This document shows, one piece after another, positions 28,117-36,392 of a DNA stretch of 64,000 bases; the first letter of the stretch is position 1; the number at the start of each line of letters is the position of its first letter. This DNA is from Halorhabdus sp. BNX81 (GTDB lineage: Archaea > Halobacteriota > Halobacteria > Halobacteriales > Haloarculaceae). Under the pieces are notes generated by a model. The model ran no database searches, was not told where the DNA came from, and saw only the letters and a program-made list of their open reading frames with translations. The position numbers and the translations under genes were made by a program. The DNA lies in the NCBI RefSeq assembly GCF_029229925.1, contig NZ_CP107254.1, forward strand, positions 1,860,001 through 1,924,000, given 5' to 3'.

Positions 28117-28581
28117 CTACGGCAGATAGCGAACACTGAGGACACCATCGTCAGCCCGAATCTCGACGCGGTCGACGCCGAGACGGGCCGCCCGCCTGAT
28201 CGTCTCGTCGTCGTCGATGACGTCCGCGACGGCCTGTTCGGTTTGTTCCGCCGGAACAGTCAAAACGTGTACTTCACCCTCGCCGGCACGCTCCCGGCGT
28301 GTAACCTCTCCGACGGCCTGGTCTGTGGCGATGTCCCTTGCCTGTTTGGTCGGGGTCTCCGGACTCCGCTCGACCGGTACGGTCCGGCGGTCGTGGATCG
28401 CGGCCACCTCCCAGGTGACTTCCATCGGCGGTTCGGCCCGGATCGTCGCCTCGACCACTTCGTCGGTCTCGAAGTCCGGATGTGCCGAAAGTGTATGCAC
28501 GTGGGAGTCGGTGACGTCCGTCAGGACCGCCGACTCGCCGTCGACGTGGGTAACCACAAACGTCCCCGTTTTCTCGCTCAT
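28117..28581 (-). CDS. DUF5812 family protein
   Basis: A 154-aa acidic soluble protein beginning MSEKTGTFVVTHVDGESAVLTD. It matches the haloarchaeal DUF5812 family, of unknown role. The N-terminal half looks like a small beta-barrel (alternating hydrophobics), the C-terminal half is helical. ATG 28581 starts the conserved sequence; the upstream extension overlaps the next gene and is unconserved. It is convergent with the IMPDH-like gene. Confidence 0.78.
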   Translation of the reverse strand: MSEKTGTFVVTHVDGESAVLTDVTDSHVHTLSAHPDFETDEVVEATIRAEPPMEVTWEVAAIHDRRTVPVERSPETPTKQARDIATDQAVGEVTRRERAGEGEVHVLTVPAEQTEQAVADVIDDDETIRRAARLGVDRVEIRADDGVLSVRYLP

Positions 28582-28612
28582 ACCCGAACGCAGGATTTCG
28601 TCCCTCTTTGAT

Positions 28613-29158
28613 TCACCGATACCGGCGGTGTACAAGGGCCATGATCGCCACCGCGAGTGCCGGGACGACGGGTGCGGCTGGTTCGGGGATCGCGTAGAGG
28701 AGTTCGACGAGCGGACCGAAGACGCCATCGGCGGCGGGCCGCGTGATCGTCTCCCCGTCGAGGACGAATGACGTCGGCATCGACGCCACGGCACCGAGGT
28801 ACAGCGAGACGAGAAACAGAAAGCCGGTCGTCCCGAGAGCGCGGTCGTAGCGTCGATCACCCGTCCCCCGGCGGTGGCGTCGGGCAACGAGCAACGTCGG
28901 CGCGAGTAGCGGCCCGACGATCAGCAACGCGATGAGGACATAAAAGGCCCGTGCGCTCGTCAACAGGCCGCCAGGCGTGCCGAGGGTCTCCCCGATCAAC
29001 GAGATCACCGCAAGCACGAACACTACCGTGGCGAGAGCGGCGAACAGTCCACCCACGACGATGTACACCCGGCAGAGCCGCGAATCGGTCGCACCGAAGG
29101 CGTAGGGGAACGCACCGAAAACCCCCTCGTAGGCGTCTTCGCTCGTGGGTTCAGCCAT
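28613..29158 (-). CDS. DUF7536 family membrane protein
   Basis: A 181-aa integral membrane protein with about five hydrophobic segments (about 30-55, 70-90, 108-126, 138-155 and 160-176). The N-terminus MAEPTSEDAYEGVFGAFPYAF is the conserved part and probably cytoplasmic. It is likely cotranscribed with the DUF5812 gene 32 bp downstream. No transport or catalytic motif is visible. Confidence 0.7.
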   Translation of the reverse strand: MAEPTSEDAYEGVFGAFPYAFGATDSRLCRVYIVVGGLFAALATVVFVLAVISLIGETLGTPGGLLTSARAFYVLIALLIVGPLLAPTLLVARRHRRGTGDRRYDRALGTTGFLFLVSLYLGAVASMPTSFVLDGETITRPAADGVFGPLVELLYAIPEPAAPVVPALAVAIMALVHRRYR

Positions 29159-29262
29159 GCCGAACCCTTGTCACGGCTGGCGAATAAGCGCGATGGTTTG
29201 AACACCGGAAGGCAACCCCCGAAAGCGCAGGGCCTTTGGGGTTGCTGGCCGTTTATCCGGCC

Positions 29263-30036
29263 ATGGTATCGGAACCCCGAGCAGATCGAACGCGCCTCCG
29301 TGCTATCGGTCTGGCAGCGGGTTGGGCACTCATCGGGTTTCTCGGGAGTCAGATATTCGCCGCTATGCTTTATATTCCGATCTCGCCCGCGCTTGGATCC
29401 ATCCAGCCAACCATGGAGCAGGCGCTTCTTACTGCATTTTCGGGCATTGGCTTTGTTCTCGTCGCTATCGCGTACCTTCGCGTGAACGACCTGAATGTCG
29501 AATATATCGACGTTCGTTTTCCGTCCCTGCGCGATATTGGGTATACAATCCTCGGCGTGGTCGTCCTCCTGGTCGGCATCGTCCTGATCAGTCTCCTGTT
29601 CATCGAACTTGGTATCGAAAGTTCAGAGCACCAGATCTTCAAAGACGTGACGGAGAACAACAACCCGGAACTGCTACTTGCATTCGTGCCGCTATCGCTT
29701 CTGGTCATCGGACCGGCGGAAGAACTCATCTACCGAAACGTCGTCCAAAAGTCGCTCTACGACCAATTCGACCGACGGCTTGCGGTCATCATCGCGAGCG
29801 TGTTGTTTGCCCTCGTCCACTTTCCAGCGTACCTCACCTCGACACCGTTGGAAGCCGCGAGTTCAGTGGTAGCCGTATTTTTCCTGGCGCTCGTGTTGGG
29901 GGAATGGTACCGCCGGACGGACAACCTCGTCGTGCCGATTCTCGTCCACGGACTCATCAATGCAATCCAGTTCGCGTTGCAATACGTCCAGATTAGATAC
30001 GAACTGGCCGAAGCGACACTGACTGCGCTCATGTGA
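29263..30036 (+). CDS. CPBP family intramembrane glutamic endopeptidase (CAAX-like)
   Basis: A 257-aa protein with about seven or eight membrane helices. The protease motif EELIYRNVVQ lies after the fourth or fifth helix, followed by ALVHF and a later VPILVHGLINA with the conserved histidine. Members of the Abi/CPBP family cleave within membranes, and some protect against bacteriocins. ATG 29263 precedes the first hydrophobic stretch; an earlier in-frame start at 29236 is unlikely. The gene is divergent from the DUF7536 gene and stands alone. Confidence 0.88.
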   Translation: MVSEPRADRTRLRAIGLAAGWALIGFLGSQIFAAMLYIPISPALGSIQPTMEQALLTAFSGIGFVLVAIAYLRVNDLNVEYIDVRFPSLRDIGYTILGVVVLLVGIVLISLLFIELGIESSEHQIFKDVTENNNPELLLAFVPLSLLVIGPAEELIYRNVVQKSLYDQFDRRLAVIIASVLFALVHFPAYLTSTPLEAASSVVAVFFLALVLGEWYRRTDNLVVPILVHGLINAIQFALQYVQIRYELAEATLTALM

Positions 30037-30143
30037 GTACCGGGCAGTCCAGAGCCGATTGGAACGCGATGCGGCGAGGATCCCGACCGAGTCGGACGGC
30101 CGTCTGACGGGGGTTTTTATCACGACATCGATTACCATGATAT

Positions 30144-30341
30144 ATGCCGACCCGGTTTTCGGTCGTCGTCGACGACGACCAGGCCCGCGACATCGAGCAA
30201 CTGGCCCGCGAGCACGATCTCACGGACGAAGAAGTGCTCCGACAGTTGCTGGCGCTGGGTCTGGATACACTCGACGGTGACCGGCCGGTCGAGGGACCGA
30301 CCAGTCACGACGCGCCCGGGAAAACTGATGCCGACCCTTAA
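30144..30341 (+). CDS. Small ribbon-helix-helix-like protein
   Basis: A 65-aa protein whose first 45 residues (FSVVVDDDQARDIEQLAREH, then DEEVLRQLLALGL) fit one beta strand and two helices, the ribbon-helix-helix DNA-binding layout. The C-terminus is disordered. A TATA-like GTTTTTATC at 30112-30120 lies about 25 bp before ATG 30144, so it is probably leaderless. Its 3' end overlaps the convergent nob1 gene by 4 bp. No toxin partner is adjacent, so it is not called an antitoxin. Confidence 0.62.
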   Translation: MPTRFSVVVDDDQARDIEQLAREHDLTDEEVLRQLLALGLDTLDGDRPVEGPTSHDAPGKTDADP

Positions 30342-30802
30342 GCGCTGGATGGATTCTTCCGCGAGAGCGGGCTGCCACAGATCGGACAGCGGTCGTGGTT
30401 CTCGTCGAACTCGCGGCCACACCCCTGACACTGGAAGTGCCAGTCGCGTTGGGCCTCGATCCCATCCTGGGCGATCACTTCCACGTCGATCTCCAGTTTC
30501 TCCGCGACGTTCTGCATCGCGTAGTCGTCGGTGACCAGTTCGCCGTCGAGTTCGAAAGCAGCGGCGATCAGGCGGATGTCGGTCGTCGACAGTTCTTCGA
30601 GGTCGCCGGTCTCGTCGGCCGCCCGGCGGATGCGTTCGACGGTCTCCTCGTCAGGGATGTGGAGGTGCATCCCGGACCCCTCGAGGGCGTCGAAGCGATA
30701 GGCGCTCTCGTCTTCGAGTTCCTCGCGAACGAGAGGGATCGTGGCGAGTTGCTCGTCGGTGTGATACTCGTTGATGAAAGCCGAGGCGTCGAGAACGTTC
30801 AT
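30338..30802 (-). CDS. rRNA maturation endonuclease Nob1
   Basis: Endonuclease that trims the 3' end of 16S rRNA precursors in archaea. The 154-aa protein has a PIN domain (about residues 1-105: NVLDASAF with the first acidic residue, STTDIRLIAAA and LVTDDYAMQN with later ones) and a C-terminal zinc ribbon (CQGCGREF, CPICGSPL). ATG 30802 is unambiguous. It ends 10 bp from the PRC-barrel gene upstream on the same strand, suggesting one transcript. Confidence 0.92.
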   Translation of the reverse strand: MNVLDASAFINEYHTDEQLATIPLVREELEDESAYRFDALEGSGMHLHIPDEETVERIRRAADETGDLEELSTTDIRLIAAAFELDGELVTDDYAMQNVAEKLEIDVEVIAQDGIEAQRDWHFQCQGCGREFDENHDRCPICGSPLSRKNPSSA

Positions 30803-30811
30803 TTAGCTACC

Positions 30812-31051
30812 TTAGCGTTCGATGATCATGTGATCTTTGACTGCCTGTACACGACCCACAGGAACGCGAATGCGGCCGTTGTCGTCCCGCTTGAAGGCCG
30901 TCTCACCGAGCGTCTCGTCGGGTTCGATGATGAGGTCTTCGAGCCGCCCCGATTCGAGATCCATCGTGATGTTGTACAGCATGCCAAGCTCAGCCCCGTC
31001 CGAGCCCATGACGTCTTTCCCGGAGAGGTTCTCGGCGAGTATTTCGGCCAT
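30812..31051 (-). CDS. PRC-barrel domain protein
   Basis: A 79-aa single-domain protein, start MAEILAENLSGKDVMGSDG, with the PRC-barrel beta pattern up to KDHMIIER. PRC-barrel proteins occur beside RNA-processing genes in archaea; in haloarchaea, a CdpB family within this fold takes part in cell division. Which subgroup this one belongs to cannot be settled here. It precedes nob1 by 9 bp on the same strand. Confidence 0.85.
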   Translation of the reverse strand: MAEILAENLSGKDVMGSDGAELGMLYNITMDLESGRLEDLIIEPDETLGETAFKRDDNGRIRVPVGRVQAVKDHMIIER

Positions 31052-31168
31052 ACAGTCGCTTACCCGGTCCTCTTACATAAACGCCACGGGCTGTCGGACG
31101 CGTGACTGACAACGCGATCGGCGACCTTCCCCAGTACGCGCGTGGCTTGCCGACAGCGATACGAACAC

Positions 31169-31178
31169 CTTAAATGGC
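31169..31178 (+). promoter_or_regulatory. TATA-like box upstream of infB
   Basis: CCTTAAATGG lies about 48 bp before the infB ATG. It predicts a leader of roughly 25 nt, within which AGGGTGAG (31208-31215) can act as a ribosome binding site. Confidence 0.5.
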
Positions 31179-31221
31179 GAGAACGCCGAACTCGGACAAG
31201 GACTTCTCAGGGTGAGACGGG

Positions 31222-33030
31222 ATGGCCGAAGACACACCAACTGATACGACCGAGTCGTCGTCGCTCCGGACGCCCATCGTCGCGGTCCTGGGCCACGTCG
31301 ACCACGGCAAAACGACGCTACTGGACAAGATCCGCGGGTCAGCAGTGACCGAAGGCGAAGCGGGCGCGATCACACAGCACATCGGCTCGACCGCCGTGCC
31401 ACTCGACGTGATCGGCGAGATGGCCGGCGATCTCGTCGATCCCGCGGACTTCGATCTGCCCGGCCTGCTGTTTATCGACACGCCGGGCCATCACTCCTTC
31501 TCGACGCTCCGTTCTCGGGGTGGGGCCCTGGCGGACATCGCCATCGTCGTCGTCGACGTCACCGACGGTTTCCAGCCACAGACCGAGGAAGCACTGGACA
31601 TCCTCAAGCGAACCCAGACGCCGTTCATCGTCGCGGCCAACAAGGTCGATACGATCCCGGGCTGGAACCCGAACGACGACCAACCGATCCAGGCGAGCAA
31701 AGAGCGCCAGGCCGACCGCGTCCAGTCCGATCTGGACGAACGCCTGTATGAACTCATCGGCCAGTTGAGCGACGAGGGGTTCTCGGCGGACTTTTACTGG
31801 CGCGTCCAGAACTTCCAGAACAACATCGGCGTCGTCCCGCTGTCGGCGATGACCGGCGAGGGCGTCCCCGACCTGCTGACCGTGCTGATGGGGCTCTCCC
31901 AGCGCTATCTCAAGGAGGAGATGGCGGTCGACGTGACCGGGCCGGGCGCGGGAACAGTCCTCGAAGTCACCGACGAACGCGGGTTCGGCACGACGATCGA
32001 TGCCGTCGTCTACGACGGGACGATCCGGGCGGACGACCAGCTCGTCGTGGGCGGACTCGAAGAGCCGATCGTCACCGAGGTCCGCGCACTGCTCCAGCCC
32101 CGCCCGCTGGCCGAAATACGGACCGAAAAGGAGTTCGAGAAGGTCGACTCGGTGGCGGCCGCCGCCGGCGTGAAGATCGCCGCGCCGGACCTCGACGACG
32201 CGATGGCCGGAGCGCCCGTTCGCGTCGTGCGCGACCGTCCCGTCGAGGAGGTCATCGCCGACGTCGAGGCCGAACTCGCGGAAGTCGAAGTCCAGACCGC
32301 GGAGGAAGGGATCGTCGTCAAGGCGGACACCCTCGGCAGCCTCGAAGCGATATCGAGTACGCTCGCCGACGAGGAGATCCCGATCATGCGCGCGGAGGTC
32401 GGCGACGTCGCGCCACGCGACATCCGGGTCGCCGAGACCGCCAACGAACCGACCCACCGGGCGATCCTCGCCTTCGGCGTGGACGTCCTCGAGGACACCG
32501 CCGCCCTCGCCGAACAGGAGGACGTCCGACTGTTCGAGAACGACGTCATCTACCAGCTCGTCGAGGAGTACGACGAGCACGTCACGGCGATCGAGGAGTC
32601 CCAGCAGGAACAGATCCTCGACAACATCACCCGCCCGGCACGGTTCCGGATCCTCGAGGACCACACCTTCCGGCAGTCCGATCCCGCCGTCGTCGGCGTC
32701 GAAATCCTCTCGGGGACGATCGTCCGTAATTCCAACGTCGCCCGATTCGAGGGGAGCGAACCCGAGCGCGTCGGCCAGCTCAAGGGCATCCAGGACGAGG
32801 GCGACGACGTTGATGAGGCACGGGCGGGCGAGCGCGTCGCCGTCTCGATCGACGGTCCGACGGTCGGCCGGGACATCGAGGAAGGCGACGAACTCTGGAT
32901 CGAACTCCCCGAGAAACACGCCAAGATCTTAGAGCAGGAACTCACCGAGGAGATCCCCGCCGACGAGCGCGAGACGCTGTCGATGTATCTGGACAAGCGG
33001 CGGAACAAGGATCCCTTCTGGGGGAAGTAG
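31222..33030 (+). CDS. infB: Translation initiation factor aIF5B
   Basis: GTPase that promotes ribosomal subunit joining. The 602-aa protein shows G1 GHVDHGKTT (residues 24-32), G3 DTPGHHSF and G4 ANKVD, then EF-Tu-like domain II, the alpha/beta domain III and the C-terminal barrel (about 480-600). The length is typical for archaea, which lack the long N-terminal region of eukaryotic eIF5B. ATG 31222 has a ribosome binding site-like AGGGTGAG upstream. Confidence 0.96.
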   Translation: MAEDTPTDTTESSSLRTPIVAVLGHVDHGKTTLLDKIRGSAVTEGEAGAITQHIGSTAVPLDVIGEMAGDLVDPADFDLPGLLFIDTPGHHSFSTLRSRGGALADIAIVVVDVTDGFQPQTEEALDILKRTQTPFIVAANKVDTIPGWNPNDDQPIQASKERQADRVQSDLDERLYELIGQLSDEGFSADFYWRVQNFQNNIGVVPLSAMTGEGVPDLLTVLMGLSQRYLKEEMAVDVTGPGAGTVLEVTDERGFGTTIDAVVYDGTIRADDQLVVGGLEEPIVTEVRALLQPRPLAEIRTEKEFEKVDSVAAAAGVKIAAPDLDDAMAGAPVRVVRDRPVEEVIADVEAELAEVEVQTAEEGIVVKADTLGSLEAISSTLADEEIPIMRAEVGDVAPRDIRVAETANEPTHRAILAFGVDVLEDTAALAEQEDVRLFENDVIYQLVEEYDEHVTAIEESQQEQILDNITRPARFRILEDHTFRQSDPAVVGVEILSGTIVRNSNVARFEGSEPERVGQLKGIQDEGDDVDEARAGERVAVSIDGPTVGRDIEEGDELWIELPEKHAKILEQELTEEIPADERETLSMYLDKRRNKDPFWGK

Positions 33031-33111
33031 ACGGGTCGTGTTCGGCCCGTTTCAGAGGCAATTCCCCAGGTGAACGGCGCGCTTTTGGGTGCGTGCCCCC
33101 AACAGCTACCA

Positions 33112-33363
33112 ATGACAGACCCCCGTCCGGATCCCGAGTACGACCGCGTGCAGGCGCTGAAGGCGGTCACGCCGTTTCTCGCGCTCGGGCTCGCTGACCT
33201 GTTGCTGTTGCTCGGGTGGGGACTGGACCCGCTTTGGGGATTCATGATTCTGCCGCCGATCCTGTTCATCAGCGGGCTCGCGTGGATCGGGTTCCGGACC
33301 GGGTTCATCAGCGATCGAACCGACGAGAGTCCGGGCACCTCGACTGTCGATCGTGGGCACTGA
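33112..33363 (+). CDS. Small two-helix membrane protein
   Basis: An 83-aa protein with two hydrophobic segments (about residues 18-36 and 41-62) and charged ends. ATG 33112 begins MTDPRPDPEYDRV. It lies 81 bp after infB on the same strand and is convergent with the DUF3194 gene. No function is recognised. Confidence 0.65.
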   Translation: MTDPRPDPEYDRVQALKAVTPFLALGLADLLLLLGWGLDPLWGFMILPPILFISGLAWIGFRTGFISDRTDESPGTSTVDRGH

Positions 33364-33365
33364 GA

Positions 33366-33386
33366 CACGCGAAAAAAGCCGACGCC
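33366..33386 (-). terminator. Poly-T terminator of the pfdB-DUF3194 transcript
   Basis: Read on the minus strand, GGCGTCGGC runs into six T (33377-33372) about 20 nt after the DUF3194 stop. This fits an archaeal T-tract terminator. Confidence 0.5.
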
Positions 33387-33396
33387 GACCGTCAGG

Positions 33397-33669
33397 TCAG
33401 GCGTCGAAAAGATCGTCGACCGCCGATCGGGCCGCGAGTGCGGCGTCGTCGGCGACCGTTTCGGGGTCGGCCCGCGCGTCAGGCGCGTTGAGGTAGACGT
33501 CGATCTCGAGTACCTTGTCTTCGAACGTCACCGTCACGTCGAGATCGTCGATCGCCGACCGGTCGAGGCGCGAAAACACGACGTCTTCGGCCGTCGCCGC
33601 GGCCGTCTCGACGACCGTTTCGTCCGCTGGTGTCTCCGCGTCAGTGGATGGTGTGGCGTCGTCGCTCAT
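33397..33669 (-). CDS. DUF3194 family protein
   Basis: A 90-aa acidic protein. DUF3194 genes typically follow pfdB in archaea, and here the start overlaps the pfdB stop by 4 bp (ATGA). The first 30 residues are low-complexity Thr/Ala/Glu; the conserved domain runs from about DVVFSRL to the end (about residues 30-90). Its role is unknown, and the fixed linkage suggests a link to prefoldin or RNA metabolism. Confidence 0.82.
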   Translation of the reverse strand: MSDDATPSTDAETPADETVVETAAATAEDVVFSRLDRSAIDDLDVTVTFEDKVLEIDVYLNAPDARADPETVADDAALAARSAVDDLFDA

Positions 33670-34064
33670 GCACCGCCAGCGCCCGGACCGACGTCCGGAC
33701 CGCCGCCGAGCGCACCGCCGCCACCGCCGAGCATCTCCTGGAGGTCACTCTGGAGTTCCTCGAACTGTTCTTCGACGCGCTCCTCCTGCTTTTCGAGGGA
33801 GTCGACGCGTACTTCGAGGTTGTCGACCGTCTCGCTGAGGTCGTCCTCGGCCTCGTCGTACTCGGTCTCGACGAGGAGTTCGCCGACTTCGCGATACATC
33901 GTCGCGTCGGGGTCGATGTCTTCGAGGGCCTCGAGGGCGTTCTCGGATTCGGTCAGCTGGTTTTGGGCCTGCTGTTTCTGCTGGGCGACCTGCTGGGCCG
34001 TCTCCTGGAGGTCCTGCAGTTCTTCGAGCTTCTCTTGTGCTTCAGGTGGCAGATTTCCCTGCAT
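33666..34064 (-). CDS. pfdB: Prefoldin subunit beta
   Basis: Chaperone subunit that hands unfolded proteins to the thermosome. The 132-aa protein has two long coiled-coil helices (about 5-45 and 75-110) joined by the short beta-hairpin region with [11 protein letters not shown]. The C-terminus is a glycine-rich tail ([10 protein letters not shown]) not needed for the fold. ATG 34064 opens with [16 protein letters not shown]. It is cotranscribed with DUF3194. Confidence 0.92.
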   Translation of the reverse strand: MQGNLPPEAQEKLEELQDLQETAQQVAQQKQQAQNQLTESENALEALEDIDPDATMYREVGELLVETEYDEAEDDLSETVDNLEVRVDSLEKQEERVEEQFEELQSDLQEMLGGGGGALGGGPDVGPGAGGA

Positions 34065-34188
34065 ATCCGCTACGTTGGGACGAGCACAGAAAAACCCACC
34101 TTTTGTGGTCTCACCGCCGGCGAACGGCTACCCCACCGCTAGCTGGGACTCTCGTCATCATCGCCGTCCCCGCATAGGGAAAACACCG

Positions 34189-34818
34189 TTACCGACCGCG
34201 GATCGCGCCGGCGATCGATCCACCGATTCCGCCGACAACAAGAGGATAAATGAACCCCGCGACGAGCAGGGCAGGGAGGAGATCCGGACCGGCGGATGCT
34301 TCGAAACTCATGAAGGAGCCGTCCGACGCGGTCGACCAGCCGGTCACCACCGCACCGACGGCCACCACGGGGATGTACCCAAGCACGACTGAGCCGCCGG
34401 CCACGGCACCCGCCGTCGTGGACCGGGCAGCAGTCGCGTAGGCGACGACCGCCCCCGCGAGCGCCAGTGCGATCACCGGGACCGCAAAGAACCACGGCTC
34501 CCAGAACACCGTCTCGGTAAACGCGATGGGATTCGATGATTCCGTCCCTGAGCTCTCGAAGAGTATGTCGACGTTGTGTGCGCGGTAGAACACCCAGCCG
34601 GCAAGCTTCCATCCAGCTGGAAGGTCGATCTGCCCGCCGAACTGACTCAAAAAACCAAACAGTCCGGACGCGCTGTCGATGGCGTCCGACTTGGCGATAG
34701 CGATCACGCCATAGCCGAGGACGTACGCGATCACGCCGCCAGCCAGTCCACCACCGATCGAGACCGACTCGAGGAGTGATCCGCTTCGGGTTCGATCCCT
34801 CTGTTCGCTCTTTGCCAT
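34189..34818 (-). CDS. Haloarchaeal membrane protein, DUF7978-like
   Basis: A 209-aa protein with about four or five membrane helices (near 20-45, 110-130, 137-160 and 180-205) and an extracytoplasmic loop containing WVFYRAHNVDILF. A second protein in this window (53222-53845) has the same layout and a matching FYNAHFVDAL segment, so the two are paralogues. The gene separates pcc1 from pfdB, which lie next to each other in many haloarchaea, and so may be an insertion. ATG 34818 is the start. No function is known. Confidence 0.68.
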   Translation of the reverse strand: MAKSEQRDRTRSGSLLESVSIGGGLAGGVIAYVLGYGVIAIAKSDAIDSASGLFGFLSQFGGQIDLPAGWKLAGWVFYRAHNVDILFESSGTESSNPIAFTETVFWEPWFFAVPVIALALAGAVVAYATAARSTTAGAVAGGSVVLGYIPVVAVGAVVTGWSTASDGSFMSFEASAGPDLLPALLVAGFIYPLVVGGIGGSIAGAIRGR

Positions 34819-34863
34819 ATCTCACCGGATGGCGAGTCGGCCGATAAACATGCCGATGACGGC

Positions 34864-35103
34864 TCAGATCCCGCCGACTCGTTCAGCCACCTCGACGAGC
34901 GTGGTCCAGGTCGTCATGCCGGCCCGAAGTGCAACCGGATCCGCAGCGTCGATCGTCATCGAAAGCGTCGCGTCGTCCCGATCGAGTCGGGCGTGCGTGC
35001 GATCGCCGTCGATCTCATCGAGTTCCTGGGCGACGCTGGCCTCAACGAGTGCGGCACTGTCGGGATCGTCGTACACGAACTCCAGAACCGCCTGGTGGTC
35101 CAT
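34864..35103 (-). CDS. KEOPS complex subunit Pcc1
   Basis: Dimerising subunit of KEOPS, which makes threonylcarbamoyladenosine (t6A) on tRNA. The 79-aa protein has the short Pcc1 fold: a beta strand HQAVLEFVY, a helix, then DATLSMTIDAADPVALRAGM and a C-terminal helix. It begins directly after the rpoP stop and belongs to the eL43-rpoP-pcc1 operon. Confidence 0.88.
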   Translation of the reverse strand: MDHQAVLEFVYDDPDSAALVEASVAQELDEIDGDRTHARLDRDDATLSMTIDAADPVALRAGMTTWTTLVEVAERVGGI

Positions 35104-35238
35104 TTACTCGACGCTGATCTCTTTGACGTCGCGGGACCGTTCCTTCAACAGGACCCGGTGGCCACAGTACGGACAGCGGACGCCGCCGTACTCGTCGAGT
35201 TCGACGTCGCGTTTGCAGCGCGAGCACTTATACGCCAT
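35104..35238 (-). CDS. rpoP: DNA-directed RNA polymerase subunit P
   Basis: Zinc-ribbon subunit of archaeal RNA polymerase (Rpb12 homologue). The 44-aa protein has CSRC and CPYCG zinc knuckles and the conserved [16 protein letters not shown] tail. ATG 35238 is only 1 bp beyond the eL43 stop, so translation is coupled. It sits between the eL43 and Pcc1 genes. Confidence 0.95.
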   Translation of the reverse strand: MAYKCSRCKRDVELDEYGGVRCPYCGHRVLLKERSRDVKEISVE

Positions 35239-35239
35239 C

Positions 35240-35524
35240 TCAGGCCTCCGTCTCCTCGCCTTCCTCTGCGAGCGCCGCGCGGATCGAGCGCTTTGCGGCA
35301 CGTCCACCGGGGGTCGTGGGGCTATAGGAGCCACCCGTGAAGGTGTAGCCACAGTAGCCACACTCCCAGACGCCGGTTCCCTGCCGGGAGACGCGGTCGC
35401 GGCCACAGTCGGGGCACTCGTGGTCGTCGTTCATGTTCGCCTCGATCTCGGCGACGCGACGGCGGGAGACTCGCCCGTATCGCGCGCCGAACCGACCGGC
35501 ACTGCCGGTACGATCGTCAGCCAT
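35240..35524 (-). CDS. 50S ribosomal protein eL43 (L37Ae)
   Basis: Zinc-finger ribosomal protein of the large subunit. The 94-aa protein contains [20 protein letters not shown] at the N-terminus and the C4 zinc finger CPDC...CGYC. The tail ([16 protein letters not shown]) is typical. ATG 35524 starts the operon eL43-rpoP-pcc1. Confidence 0.95.
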   Translation of the reverse strand: MADDRTGSAGRFGARYGRVSRRRVAEIEANMNDDHECPDCGRDRVSRQGTGVWECGYCGYTFTGGSYSPTTPGGRAAKRSIRAALAEEGEETEA

Positions 35525-35607
35525 AGTGGTGAAACATCACGCCAGCGGGCTGATAAACCTGTTGAGTTGCGGGCAGCCGACGGGGCCGGTGCCCACGACC
35601 GGGCCGC

Positions 35608-36327
35608 TCACTCCCCAAGATCGGCGTCCGCCAGCGCGTCGTTCAGGTCCGCCCGGACGTGCTCGCCGAGTTCGCGATCGTTGGCCGTCGTAACGACCCG
35701 GTTCTCCTGGACGCTGGAGCCGTCCCGGATCAGGAGTCGGACGTTGCCACCCTCGTCGGCACGGGTCGCCTTCGCGCGGACGCCGCCGCGTGCGCTCGAC
35801 CCGCTCGCGTCGATCGGGCCGGGGATGATCTTCTTGACGTGAGGGTGGCCCGCGACCGTCTCGATCGCCCGCATCCCGTCGCGATCACCGATCAACGTCG
35901 AGTGGGTGCCGCCGATCTTCTCGGCCGCGCTTGCCTCGACGACCTCCAGGGCGGGCTCCCCACGGCGCTCGAGGACCCGATCGACCGGATTCTCGCCCTC
36001 GACGCGGTAACACTCGTAGTGAAGTTGGGATCGGACGGCGTCGATAACCTCGCGATCGCCGGTGACGTAGACTTCCTCGGGGCGCTTGCGATGGACCTCG
36101 TCGGCGACCTGGCCGGCGAAGTTCCGCAACTCGACGCCGCTCAACTCGCCGTCCTCCGGCGTCGTCGTCACGACGCGCCGCCCCAGGATGTCCTCGTCGT
36201 CGATCGTCGTCACCCGGGCGCGCTCGCGATCGAGTTCCAGAACGACCACGTCGGCGTTCGCCGTGTGACACACCAGGCAGTAGTCGCCGGGTCGATCGAG
36301 GTCAGCGGCGCACTGCCGGCACTGCAT
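35608..36327 (-). CDS. DUF2103 domain-containing zinc-ribbon protein
   Basis: A 239-aa protein. The first 20 residues carry CRQC and CLVC zinc knuckles. The DUF2103 domain follows at about residues 120-225 and includes GGTHSTLIGD and HPHVKKIIPGPI. The family is archaeal and predicted to bind metal; no activity is known. ATG 36327 starts the zinc ribbon. It lies upstream of the eL43 operon on the same strand with an 83-bp gap. Confidence 0.82.
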   Translation of the reverse strand: MQCRQCAADLDRPGDYCLVCHTANADVVVLELDRERARVTTIDDEDILGRRVVTTTPEDGELSGVELRNFAGQVADEVHRKRPEEVYVTGDREVIDAVRSQLHYECYRVEGENPVDRVLERRGEPALEVVEASAAEKIGGTHSTLIGDRDGMRAIETVAGHPHVKKIIPGPIDASGSSARGGVRAKATRADEGGNVRLLIRDGSSVQENRVVTTANDRELGEHVRADLNDALADADLGE

Positions 36328-36392
36328 CAGTGTCCTATCGGAACTCCCATCGAATAAGCAGGGCGATCCGCGAGTGCATGCAGTAGAGACGG

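Noticed and set aside
30144-30802. RHH gene and Nob1 (PIN) as a VapBC toxin-antitoxin pair
   Set aside because: They are convergent, not an operon, and the PIN protein has the zinc ribbon and length of the ribosome-maturation enzyme Nob1.
31339-32919. A 526-codon minus-strand open frame inside infB
   Set aside because: aIF5B on the plus strand is certain; the reverse frame has no recognisable motif.
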